This document shows positions 33,950 to 41,902 of a stretch of 52,167 bases of DNA, in pieces. The notes beneath the pieces are model-generated. The model had not been told where the DNA came from and did no database searches. It saw nothing but the letters and a program-made list of their open reading frames with translations. The position numbers were made by a program, and so were the translations under genes. The stretch's first letter is position 1. Each line of letters starts with the position of its first letter. This DNA is from CAZEMR01 sp964513465 (GTDB lineage: Bacteria > Bacteroidota > Ignavibacteria > Kapaibacteriales > UBA2268), in the NCBI GenBank assembly GCA_964513465.1, contig CAZEMR010000015.1:1-52167 (forward strand). The letters are read 5' to 3'.

Positions 33950-35191
33950 ATGAAGTATTTTATATATATAATATTTATGCTGGCGCTGGCGGCCCCGGCA
34001 ATCGGCGACGACTGCACGGGTTGCATCATTATCGAAGACTGCGCCGCAGCGCCGGTTCAATCCGAGAATAATTCAGCCCCAGACGAATTCGCCCCTCTCG
34101 ACGAATCCGAGAAAGTCGGCGGCAATAATGAATTCGCCCCGCTCGACGAATCCGAGAAAGTCGGCGGCAATAATGAATTCGCCCCTCTCGACGAATCCGA
34201 GAAGGTCGGCGGCAATGATGAATTCGCCCCGCTCGACGAATCCGAAACCAGTGGCGAAGCCGTTTCGACAATCGAGGAAAAACAGGCTGCGGCCAATCGT
34301 ACAATCCTGTGGTGGTCGCTCGCAGCGCTGGCGTTCACTGCGCTGGCGGGCGTATTCGTGCGATACCCGTCCACCCGGAAATTCCGCTACGTGTTTCTCA
34401 TAGGCTCGCTGATAATATTGGGATTCTACCGCGGAGGATGCCCGTGTCCGATCTCGAGTTTCCAGAATCTCGCGCTCGCCGCAATGGGAGTGGCCGTGGC
34501 GTGGGAGACCCTCGTATGGTTCATCGGCGTGCTACTGCTGACCTATCTGCTGGGACAGGTTTGGTGCGGCTGGGTATGCCACCTCGGCGCGTTCCAGGAT
34601 GTATTATTCAAATCCTCGAAATTCGATTTCCTGCGCGGGGCAAAGGCTCAGCGCGTGATGCACGGCATCCGCTGGTTTCTGTTTGCCGCGCTGATCATTC
34701 AGCTTATCATAACCCAATCGAATTTATTCATAAAAATCGATCCGTTCAAAGTGGCGTTTAATTTTATTTCTGTCTATGCCATAGGCTGGATATTGCTGGG
34801 ATTTCTGGTGCTTACGTCGATATTTATATACAGGCCATTCTGCCGGTCTGCATGTCCGGTGGGGCTGCTCAATGGATTTATGTCGCGAATACCCGGCGCA
34901 TCGGCTCTTGGCCTGCGCAATGATGAATGCACCGGCTGCCGGATTTGCAGCGAACAATGCGATTCGGACGCCATCATCCGCAGCGGCGGACTCAGCCGCC
35001 TCGATAACGCCGACTGCATGACCTGCGGCGAGTGCATAGACGATTGCCCGAAAAATGCACTCGGCTTCGGTCGCGTCGGAAAAAATAATCCGTACGTGGT
35101 CGAATGCCGCCGCGATAAGGATCCCGGGCATTCGGACAGTTCGGATAATAAACGCAAAACCCGCGAACTTGCCGATGAGCATATTGACTGA
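33950..35191 (+). CDS. NapH/NosR-like membrane 4Fe-4S protein with N-terminal repeats
   Basis: A 413-residue protein. After a signal-like segment (LALAAPAIG) and a short Cys pair region comes a stretch of 15-residue repeats (EFAPLDESEKVGGNN, about residues 46-103), then several membrane helices. Between the helices are the paired Cys motifs GGCPCPISS and WCGWVCHLGAFQD. A CRSACPVG motif and two ferredoxin-type 4Fe-4S motifs follow (CTGCRICSEQC and CMTCGECIDDC). This resembles quinol-linked electron-transfer proteins such as NapH and NosR, moving electrons between quinol and periplasmic partners. The redox partner is not visible here; the small exported protein upstream is a candidate. Confidence 0.85.
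   Translation: MKYFIYIIFMLALAAPAIGDDCTGCIIIEDCAAAPVQSENNSAPDEFAPLDESEKVGGNNEFAPLDESEKVGGNNEFAPLDESEKVGGNDEFAPLDESETSGEAVSTIEEKQAAANRTILWWSLAALAFTALAGVFVRYPSTRKFRYVFLIGSLIILGFYRGGCPCPISSFQNLALAAMGVAVAWETLVWFIGVLLLTYLLGQVWCGWVCHLGAFQDVLFKSSKFDFLRGAKAQRVMHGIRWFLFAALIIQLIITQSNLFIKIDPFKVAFNFISVYAIGWILLGFLVLTSIFIYRPFCRSACPVGLLNGFMSRIPGASALGLRNDECTGCRICSEQCDSDAIIRSGGLSRLDNADCMTCGECIDDCPKNALGFGRVGKNNPYVVECRRDKDPGHSDSSDNKRKTRELADEHID
34085..34252 (+). repeat. 45-bp in-frame tandem repeat
   Basis: Three full units (34085-34129, 34130-34174, 34175-34219) and a partial fourth, nearly identical in DNA, coding EFAPLDESEKVGGNN. Because 45 is a multiple of three, changes in copy number alter protein length only. 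Confidence 0.95.
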
Positions 35192-35322
35192 TAAATGCAT
35201 TGAAAATTTAATGTTTGTGAAAATTTCTAAATTTTTTCGCAGTTGCCGAAAAAGTTATTGCTTTTTTAAAAAAAATTTGTAAATTATTAATAGCAATGAT
35301 TTTTTCATGGGGGCATTCTAAT

Positions 35323-35357
35323 AAATCCGATGGGGAGCAATCTCCACCGGATTTTTT
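35323..35357 (+). terminator. Terminator of the Fe-S protein gene
   Basis: Outer stem AAATCCG/CGGATTT with an inner stem GGAG/CTCC, then six T. It lies about 130 bases beyond the stop; 35192-35322 in between is AT-rich with nothing recognised. Confidence 0.8.
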
Positions 35358-35363
35358 AATTTT

Positions 35364-35395
35364 AAAAAGGGCTGCCCCGGTGACGGAGCAACCCC
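35364..35395 (-). terminator. Terminator of the coiled-coil T9SS protein gene
   Basis: Minus strand: eleven-pair stem with two G-U pairs (35384-35394 with 35369-35379), then five T. It sits 22 bases beyond the stop and back to back with the plus-strand terminator. Confidence 0.85.
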
Positions 35396-35416
35396 AATTT
35401 TTGAATTAATAACTTA

Positions 35417-36331
35417 TTAGCGCGAATAAATGATCTTGCCGGTTGCCGATCCTGCGCCCGCGCTCAGCTTATATATAAATACGCCGGGCATCATGTTTTT
35501 ATTTGCCGAATTTGTAACAAACCTCAGCGTGTGAGCGCCCGCGCCAAGCTCGCCATCGAACACATTCGCGATTAATTCGCCGCGATTATTGTAAATATCC
35601 AGATTCACCTGTTGATTTTCCGTCAGCTCGAATGTGAATTCAACACTCTCGGTAAACGGATTTGGAGCCGCGCCGACTTCAATGGACTGGCTGCGGGCTT
35701 TCATCGCCGGGGGATGCGCCGGCCCGGGAAGGTGGGCTGCGTCGCCGTCCCAGAGCAGGAAGTGGGCGATAGCGCGTTTACCTGATTTTTTACCATGCAT
35801 TTTGTCCTTGTGTCTGCCGCGCCCCGGGTTGTCGGTATCGCCCCGGTGCTCTTTGATAATATTGCGTATGTCTGATTTCCATTCGTCCTTGTGGGATTTC
35901 AGTTCCTCGGCTATCATTCTAATGATTTCCTCATTGCCCGGCGCGAGTTCTTTGAGCTCTTTGGCGAGAGCGCGCATCCTCTCGCGCAGAGCTTTCAGCC
36001 TTTCTGCGTATGCCCGGCGGTCGATATCCTCTCCGGCCTGGCGTCGGGATCGAATTTCTTCGCGAATGCCTCGCATCTCGTCGCGTAACTGCGACGCCCG
36101 TCTGCGAAGTTCGTTAAGAGCTGCCAGGTCTTCGTCGCTCAGAGCGGCGTCCACGCGGGATTTTAGCTCCAGAAGCACCGGGACTATATTAGTATTTTTG
36201 TAAACATGGATTTGTTCGCGGATCTCTGCGCGGGGATTTGGCTCTTCAGGGTCGGAATTCGCCGAAGCGATAGTAAGCGAGAATGCGGTCATTACGACTG
36301 CAAGCGCCAATGTGATTTGATAGTTCTTCAT
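35417..36331 (-). CDS. Exported coiled-coil protein with T9SS sorting domain
   Basis: A 304-residue protein from the ATG at 36331, which follows GGAGG at good spacing; an upstream start is possible but lacks one. Signal peptide (MKNYQITLALAVVMTAFSLT), then a charged helical region (about residues 30-165, many Arg/Glu, e.g. ELRRRASQLRDEMRGIREEI) likely to form a coiled coil, a basic Gly/Lys stretch, and a T9SS type A sorting domain (APNPFTESVEFTFEL ... GVFIYKLSAG). The helical part loosely recalls Spy/CpxP-type periplasmic chaperones, but no LTxxQ motif is evident. Function unknown; surface or extracellular location is inferred from the sorting domain. Confidence 0.8.
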   Translation of the reverse strand: MKNYQITLALAVVMTAFSLTIASANSDPEEPNPRAEIREQIHVYKNTNIVPVLLELKSRVDAALSDEDLAALNELRRRASQLRDEMRGIREEIRSRRQAGEDIDRRAYAERLKALRERMRALAKELKELAPGNEEIIRMIAEELKSHKDEWKSDIRNIIKEHRGDTDNPGRGRHKDKMHGKKSGKRAIAHFLLWDGDAAHLPGPAHPPAMKARSQSIEVGAAPNPFTESVEFTFELTENQQVNLDIYNNRGELIANVFDGELGAGAHTLRFVTNSANKNMMPGVFIYKLSAGAGSATGKIIYSR

Positions 36332-36432
36332 AATAATTACCTCCTTTTTAATAATCAACAGACCGGCCGGTCGGGTTTGTATTTGCCTGTTAGACGTCAG
36401 CCGACAGCCGAAGGTTTAATCGCAGAGGAGAA

Positions 36433-37197
36433 TTATCTTGTTACGGTCAGATTGACCCGTGTCTGGTACTGAACCGATTTATTGGCTTCGGGGAATTGCT
36501 CGATCACTGTGCCGGGCAGAAAAGTCCTGTCCTCGAAATATACCACATTCCCTTTAGACAGCCCGCTTTCGTTGAGCTTATCGATGGCTTCATCGAGCGA
36601 CATGCCCACCACGAACGGCACCCGTACTTCCTTCTCCGATCCCTGGCTTATGACTATATCGATTGTCTCGCCATATGGAACCGAGCGCCCGGGCCGAACG
36701 CTCTGGGATACTACGGAATCGGCCAGATAGAGCTCGCTGTGTTCGTATTCGATATTGCCCAGATTCAGGCCTTTTTTCATAAGGGTGACTCGCGCCTCGC
36801 GGAGTGTTTTGCCGCGCAGATCGGGCATGGGCACTGTTTCCTTGCCGCGGCTAATTGTGAGCAACACAAGACGGCCGTATTTGACGGATTTTCCTGCGGC
36901 AGGGGTTTGTTTGGTGACTATGCCTTTTGGGTATTTTGCATTAAATTCTTCTTTGAATTCCGTGGCTTTCAGGTCGCTGCGGGCTATGATTTCCTTAGCA
37001 TCGTCGAGCGGCTTGCCGATTACCATCGGAACCACTACCGATTCGCGGTCGTGCACATAGGAGGGGATTATCCACGAATCAAATACTTTATATATAATAA
37101 ATAAAAAAATGAAAAAACCGGCAACCACCGCAAGGTATTGCCACCAGGGATATTTACCTGAATCGGGCTTCTTGTTTTTCATGTTGTTCGATGTCAT
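36433..37197 (-). CDS. Membrane protein with three PASTA domains, no kinase
   Basis: A 254-residue protein with a short cytoplasmic start, one membrane helix (YLAVVAGFFIFLFIIYKVF) and three extracytoplasmic PASTA domains (beginning near VVVPMVIGKPLDDA, ETVPMPDLRGKTLREA and VRVPFVVGMSLDEA). PASTA domains bind peptidoglycan fragments or beta-lactams in Ser/Thr kinases and penicillin-binding proteins. Here neither partner domain is attached, so it may be a stand-alone cell-wall sensor or scaffold. It is divergent from nrnA. Confidence 0.88.
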   Translation of the reverse strand: MTSNNMKNKKPDSGKYPWWQYLAVVAGFFIFLFIIYKVFDSWIIPSYVHDRESVVVPMVIGKPLDDAKEIIARSDLKATEFKEEFNAKYPKGIVTKQTPAAGKSVKYGRLVLLTISRGKETVPMPDLRGKTLREARVTLMKKGLNLGNIEYEHSELYLADSVVSQSVRPGRSVPYGETIDIVISQGSEKEVRVPFVVGMSLDEAIDKLNESGLSKGNVVYFEDRTFLPGTVIEQFPEANKSVQYQTRVNLTVTR

Positions 37198-37359
37198 TTT
37201 GATCTACTGACCTGTCGGCTTATCGTTCCTGACCAATATGAAAATTTAATTTTTATCTTATATTTTTTTAATTTACAAAATTTATCGGAGAAATTCCCTT
37301 ATCAAAGATATTTTACCTCGCAATTAATTATAATTTTTAAATATAAATCGAGAGAAGTA

Positions 37360-38379
37360 ATGGATACATTGTTTGATCAGCCCTACGATTTAGAAGCGGC
37401 GAAGGAAAATGCGCTGCGAATTTTGCTCGATGCTAAAAAGTTAGTCATATCCACCCACAACAACCCCGACGGCGACGCCATCGGCTCGGCGCTGGCTGTG
37501 TATAATTTTGCCCGCGAGCACGGCATCGACGCCACCGTTGTCAACCACAGCGAAACCCCGTATAATTTCGAATTCCTCGAGGGCGCTAAGGATATTCGCA
37601 AATACCAGCCCGGCCGCGACGATGAAATATTCGACCAAGCGGATACGATTTTTGTAGTCGATCTGAACGCCGGCAAGCGACTCAAAAGCGTCGAAGCGCC
37701 GATCGAGCGCTCCAATGCGGTCAAAGTACTGATTGATCATCATATGGAGCCGGTTAAGTTTACCGACCACTGGGTAATCGATTACGACGCAAGCTCGGCG
37801 GGAGAGATAATATATAAGGTGCTCGCGCGCGCGGGTAAGGGCAAGATCAGCCGTGCCAGTGCCGAAGCACTCTATGTGGCGATCATGACCGATACCGGCA
37901 GCTTCAGGTTCCCTCGGACCGATCCGGAGGTGCACCGCATAATCGCCGATCTGATCGAGTGCGGAGCCAACCCTGTGCGGATGTACGAAGAGGTTTATAA
38001 CGTAATGCCTGCGAATGCCGCAAAGCTTCTGGGCGTGGCCCTTTCGGGAATGGAATTCTACAACGATGGCGCGCTCTGCGTGATGACAATCAATCGCAAT
38101 CAATTCCGCGAAACCGGCAGCAAGGGGCCCGACGTCGAGGGAATTGTCGAAAATACTCATGCTATCGCCGGCGTTAAGCTCGGGGTGCTGATGAGCGAGG
38201 ATCTCGACGAGGACGAAATCCGCATGTCTTTCCGGTCGAAGGACGAGGTGCCCGCTCGCGATCTGGCTATGCAGTTCGGCGGCGGCGGCCATTTCCACGC
38301 AGCAGGAGCACGGGTTAAGCATACAACTATGGACGAGCTGAAATCCAGGCTCGTGGAGCTTTCGAAACAGTATCTTTAA
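37360..38379 (+). CDS. nrnA: DHH-family oligoribonuclease/pAp phosphatase (NrnA-like)
   Basis: A 339-residue cytoplasmic DHH/DHHA1 phosphoesterase. Metal motifs: NNPDGDAIGSALA (about residues 33-45), VVDLNAG, the DHH in LIDHHMEP and DTGSFRF; the DHHA1 end has GGGGHFHAAGA. NrnA removes short RNA oligonucleotides left by RNases and hydrolyses 3'-phosphoadenosine 5'-phosphate. Length is normal. GAGAAG precedes the ATG. Confidence 0.92.
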   Translation: MDTLFDQPYDLEAAKENALRILLDAKKLVISTHNNPDGDAIGSALAVYNFAREHGIDATVVNHSETPYNFEFLEGAKDIRKYQPGRDDEIFDQADTIFVVDLNAGKRLKSVEAPIERSNAVKVLIDHHMEPVKFTDHWVIDYDASSAGEIIYKVLARAGKGKISRASAEALYVAIMTDTGSFRFPRTDPEVHRIIADLIECGANPVRMYEEVYNVMPANAAKLLGVALSGMEFYNDGALCVMTINRNQFRETGSKGPDVEGIVENTHAIAGVKLGVLMSEDLDEDEIRMSFRSKDEVPARDLAMQFGGGGHFHAAGARVKHTTMDELKSRLVELSKQYL

Positions 38380-38405
38380 AAAAACACAGCATTATATATA
38401 AACGG

Positions 38406-38434
38406 AAGCCCGCCGGATTGCTCCGGGCGGGCTT
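38406..38434. terminator. Hairpin between convergent nrnA and lat
   Basis: Eleven-pair GC-rich stem with one bulged G (38406-38416 with 38423-38434) around ATTGCT. No long T-run on either side, so termination strength is uncertain; position between convergent stops supports the role. Confidence 0.6.
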
Positions 38435-38461
38435 GCCTATTTCAGGGGGTGATGCAAAAAA

Positions 38462-39817
38462 TCACTTCTTCAGGTTTTTAACGGCTTTGGTAACCATCTT
38501 CATACCATTGTCAAGCTCGTCGCTTGTGATATTCAGCGGCGGACGGAATCGGATTGATTTCGGGCCGCAGGGGAGTATGATCAGGCCCTCTTCGAACAGG
38601 CCGCTGATCAGTTTGCTGCGAACGTCCGCATCGGGCATATCGAATGCGCAGAACAGCCCCTGGCCGCGCACATTGCTGACAAGCTCGGGATAGTCGTATT
38701 CGAGCTCGACCAGCTTTTCGATCAATTTGGCGCCCATGCCGGCTGCGTTGTCGACCAGCTTTTCCTCTTCGATAATCTCGAGGTATTTCGTCGAGCGCAC
38801 CATATCGACCAGATTGCCGCCCCATGTGGAATTAATACGGCTCGATACCTTGAATACATTATCCGGTTCTTCGTCCAGCTTCGGACCCGCGAGAATCCCG
38901 CAAACCTGCATTTTCTTGCCGAAAGCCATGATGTCCGGCTCAATCCCCATATGCTGATGCGCCCACCATTTGCCGGTGATGCCGACTCCGGTCTGAACTT
39001 CGTCGAATATCAGCAGCGCGTCGTTTTCGTCGGCCAGATTGCGCAGCATACGGAAGAATTCCGGGCGGAAGTGGTTATCGCCGCCCTCGCCCTGGATGGG
39101 CTCGATAATGATAGCTGCGATGTCGTCCGGATTATTTCGGAAAGCTTCTTTGATTTCGCTTTCGGCCTGGCGCTCGAGCTTTTCGACTTCTGCGAGTACT
39201 TCGGCTGTTATGGGAAACTTCAGCTTGGGATTGGTAACCCTCGGCCAATCGAATTTCGGGAAATAGCGCACCTTGTTCGGGTCGGTATTCGTAAGCGACA
39301 TAGTATATCCGGAGCGTCCGTGGAAGGCCTCGCGGAAATGGATGATTTTATGCCCCTTTTCGGCGCTGGATTTTTTACGCATATTTTTGCGAACTTTCCA
39401 GTCGAAAGCGGCCTTGAGTGCATTCTCGACCGCCAGGGCGCCGCCGTCGATAAAGAATGAATATTTGAAATAATCGGGAACTGCGGTCTTGAAAAAAGTT
39501 TTGACAAAAGTGGCCATCGACTCGGTATAAATATCCGAATTCGAAGGCTTATTGAGCGCCATAACGCCCAGGTATTTGATAAATTCCTCGTCGAGCATTT
39601 TCGGATGATTCATGCCAACCGGCATAGAAGCAAAGCATGTGAAGAAATCGAAATAGGCCTTGCCCGAGCGTGCTTCGACGAATTTAATACCACCGGATTT
39701 GTCGATATCAAGCACGAAATCGAAACCGTCCACCAGCATATATTCGGATAAATCCTTATGAACATTATGGGCGTCAACGCTGTATTTTGGCGAATAATCA
39801 TAAATGATGCCTGCCAT
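38462..39817 (-). CDS. lat: L-lysine 6-transaminase
   Basis: A 451-residue class III aminotransferase. The N-terminal half has the LAT-type features FDFFTCFASMPVGMNHP and FFIDGGALAVENALKAAFDW; the aspartate that pairs with the PLP ring is in LLIFDEVQTGVG and the PLP lysine in AFGKKMQVCG, followed by INSTWGGNLVDMVR. It converts L-lysine and 2-oxoglutarate to 2-aminoadipate semialdehyde and glutamate. It is preceded by a near-perfect AAGGAGGTG. Overall resemblance to known LAT sequences is strong, so ornithine or GABA aminotransferase is less likely. Stands alone. Confidence 0.9.
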   Translation of the reverse strand: MAGIIYDYSPKYSVDAHNVHKDLSEYMLVDGFDFVLDIDKSGGIKFVEARSGKAYFDFFTCFASMPVGMNHPKMLDEEFIKYLGVMALNKPSNSDIYTESMATFVKTFFKTAVPDYFKYSFFIDGGALAVENALKAAFDWKVRKNMRKKSSAEKGHKIIHFREAFHGRSGYTMSLTNTDPNKVRYFPKFDWPRVTNPKLKFPITAEVLAEVEKLERQAESEIKEAFRNNPDDIAAIIIEPIQGEGGDNHFRPEFFRMLRNLADENDALLIFDEVQTGVGITGKWWAHQHMGIEPDIMAFGKKMQVCGILAGPKLDEEPDNVFKVSSRINSTWGGNLVDMVRSTKYLEIIEEEKLVDNAAGMGAKLIEKLVELEYDYPELVSNVRGQGLFCAFDMPDADVRSKLISGLFEEGLIILPCGPKSIRFRPPLNITSDELDNGMKMVTKAVKNLKK

Positions 39818-40342
39818 GACGCACCTCCTTGCGAAATTAAGTTGCTGAATTATAGATTAATTACATATATTAGAGATAAACGCATGTCGAAAAACTGATA
39901 AACCACAAACGAATGCTGCGATCGGAGCGCAGCCAGACTATTTGCTGAATCGGATAACAGGTATTAATATGGGATACCGCTTGCGAGCAGTATATTGCAG
40001 ATAAGCCTGCGATAGGGCGCAAGACAAGACAAAAAGGAGCCGCCGCGTATGGTGCCTTTGCATAAATTAATCTTGCTTGCTTTTAATGTCTTGTTTCGCA
40101 TATTGCAATTTAATAATTAATCCGAAATTGTAAAAGAATCATTGTAAAAAAAGTCGAAAAATTAAAATAATGCATAGGTATAAACATCATAGACTTAGAA
40201 TTGGACTGATAAAGAAATCTTAAGAATCCTGCATAATTTGTTTAGTATTTTTAATTTTTTTTGTAAATTACATGGTTTAGTATAGTGAACTTATCATTAT
40301 TCAAGTGAATAAATTATTGTTTTTAACAGGAGAGAACTACTG
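39818..40342. other. 525-base intergenic region, no gene recognised
   Basis: It separates lat (minus) from the membrane-protein gene (plus) and must hold both promoters. Seen: a perfect hairpin GCTGCG/CGCAGC (about 39916-39934), a moderate-GC stretch to about 40090, then strongly AT-rich DNA with poly-A/T runs up to the AGGAGAG before 40343. No tRNA, small RNA family or convincing promoter was recognised. Confidence 0.6.
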
Positions 40343-41704
40343 ATGGCACAAAATGAATTTTCTATGAGACCACAAAAATTCAAAGTAGGGGTGCAGCATG
40401 TCTTGCTTTTTGTTGCAATGGTTGTTGCTTTTTTTGTATTCTTCTTTTTCCAGTTGATCCCTAGTGGTACGGCTAGCTTTGTGGTGCCGCTGTTCCAGCC
40501 CTCGGGTGAACGTCTCGAAAAAATTGGTTTCGTCGAATTTCAAGGACTCGTTTGGGCTTCCGTCTCTAAAGACAAAGAAATCCAGTACGCAGGCCAGAAC
40601 CTCGAAATCAAAAAGGACTACATCAACGGCGAATATATCTTTGACTTTTCATTTAAAGAAAGAACCGCCGATGAGCATGGCTATGTAAAGGGTGCTGGTG
40701 AATTTTATGCCAAATCGGAGGTGCTCGGCGAGCATCCCATCATCCTCGAACCATATATCGGGTTCTGGATTCTTGCTCTGGTATTGGCTCTTGGCGTTGC
40801 TATGTTCATTACCATGCTTTTGCCTTCGAGCATCGGACTTATGGCTGGGCTATTCGACCGTCAGATTGATAACACAAAAATCAAAATCCGTCTTCAGACC
40901 GGATTCTCCGACAGCGTTGTCGACATACTAACTATGCCCGACGACCAGCTTCAGAACATGGACCGCGACGAAGTAGAACGCGTCTTCCTGCGCATATGGG
41001 AAAGAACTATCACCGATGCCGAGATTTCCTCCCGTCATGCAATCACTTTCGAAGAAATCTTCGACGATGATGTAGACGTCGTACACTTCCGCAACGAAGC
41101 AATTTATACCCGCATCAAAGAATTCTTCTCTGACTTCGTGGTTAAAGAAATTGAAGACACCAAAGACGGACTTCTGTGGCGCAGAAACCACATGAAGCTC
41201 TTCAAAGGACTCAGACTTTATATGGCTCACCACTTTACCGAAAAATATGCCAATAACGTTACCGGTATGGCATACGGCGGTGCAGCGTTCCTTATCGTGG
41301 CAGTCGGTATCCGCGGTCTGAAATTTATTCCCGCTTCGAAGCCTTCGTTCATCCTTCTGGCTATCTTTCTCGAGTTCACTATGCTTGCGCTGCTTGCGGT
41401 GACTCTGTTCTACACCGAAGAAGAAGAACGTATGGACAAAATGCTCAAGAAAATGGAAGACGCCAACCGAAGCCAGCTCGATATCCTCAAAGGGCAGCAG
41501 GCTGATATACACCAGCTCTCGAACGCACTGGTAGGCCAGACTTCCGATATTATCAAAAACCGCGTAGAAAATGCAATCTCCGAATATATGACCAGCGATG
41601 ACCAGATAAAACAAGTCGTCGCACAGGAGATAGCCGATAAAATATTGCTTGGCATGCGCGATACATCCAGCTCCGGCGGATCCCATGGCGCAAGAAGAAG
41701 ATAA
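40343..41704 (+). CDS. Unrecognised membrane protein with C-terminal coiled coil
   Basis: A 453-residue protein preceded by AGGAGAG. One membrane helix at about residues 18-42, an extracytoplasmic segment of about 90 residues, a second helix at about 136-165 (FWILALVLALGVAMFITMLL), a cytoplasmic acidic helical segment (about 175-300: DILTMPDDQLQNMDRDEVER, EEIFDDDVDVVHF), two more helices (about 310-360), then a coiled coil (about 365-440) ending GARRR. No known domain, so no function is proposed. It stands alone between a long AT-rich leader and a strong terminator, and its codon use looks more biased than that of its neighbours, which hints at high expression. Confidence 0.75.
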   Translation: MAQNEFSMRPQKFKVGVQHVLLFVAMVVAFFVFFFFQLIPSGTASFVVPLFQPSGERLEKIGFVEFQGLVWASVSKDKEIQYAGQNLEIKKDYINGEYIFDFSFKERTADEHGYVKGAGEFYAKSEVLGEHPIILEPYIGFWILALVLALGVAMFITMLLPSSIGLMAGLFDRQIDNTKIKIRLQTGFSDSVVDILTMPDDQLQNMDRDEVERVFLRIWERTITDAEISSRHAITFEEIFDDDVDVVHFRNEAIYTRIKEFFSDFVVKEIEDTKDGLLWRRNHMKLFKGLRLYMAHHFTEKYANNVTGMAYGGAAFLIVAVGIRGLKFIPASKPSFILLAIFLEFTMLALLAVTLFYTEEEERMDKMLKKMEDANRSQLDILKGQQADIHQLSNALVGQTSDIIKNRVENAISEYMTSDDQIKQVVAQEIADKILLGMRDTSSSGGSHGARRR

Positions 41705-41731
41705 TCTTCCCTGGCATTATCTGAATTTTCA

Positions 41732-41769
41732 AAGGTCGTCCCTATTAATGGGACGGCCTTTTTTTTTGG
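41732..41769 (+). terminator. Strong terminator of the membrane-protein gene
   Basis: Eleven-pair stem with one G-U pair (41732-41742 with 41750-41760), loop TATTAAT, then a run of about ten T. Confidence 0.93.
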
Positions 41770-41902
41770 TGATGAAAAGAACATAAAAGTGTAACCAAAC
41801 ACGCTTTTGTGTGTTTTATTTATACAATTAATTTATCAGGGCAAAGTCTTATATACTTAGCGGATACAGGAAAATTCAACCAAAATCAAACGGATATATA
41901 AA

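Noticed and set aside
39900..40100. Possible tRNA or small RNA in the 525-base intergenic region
   Set aside because: One short hairpin is present but no cloverleaf, T-loop sequence or known RNA family could be recognised.
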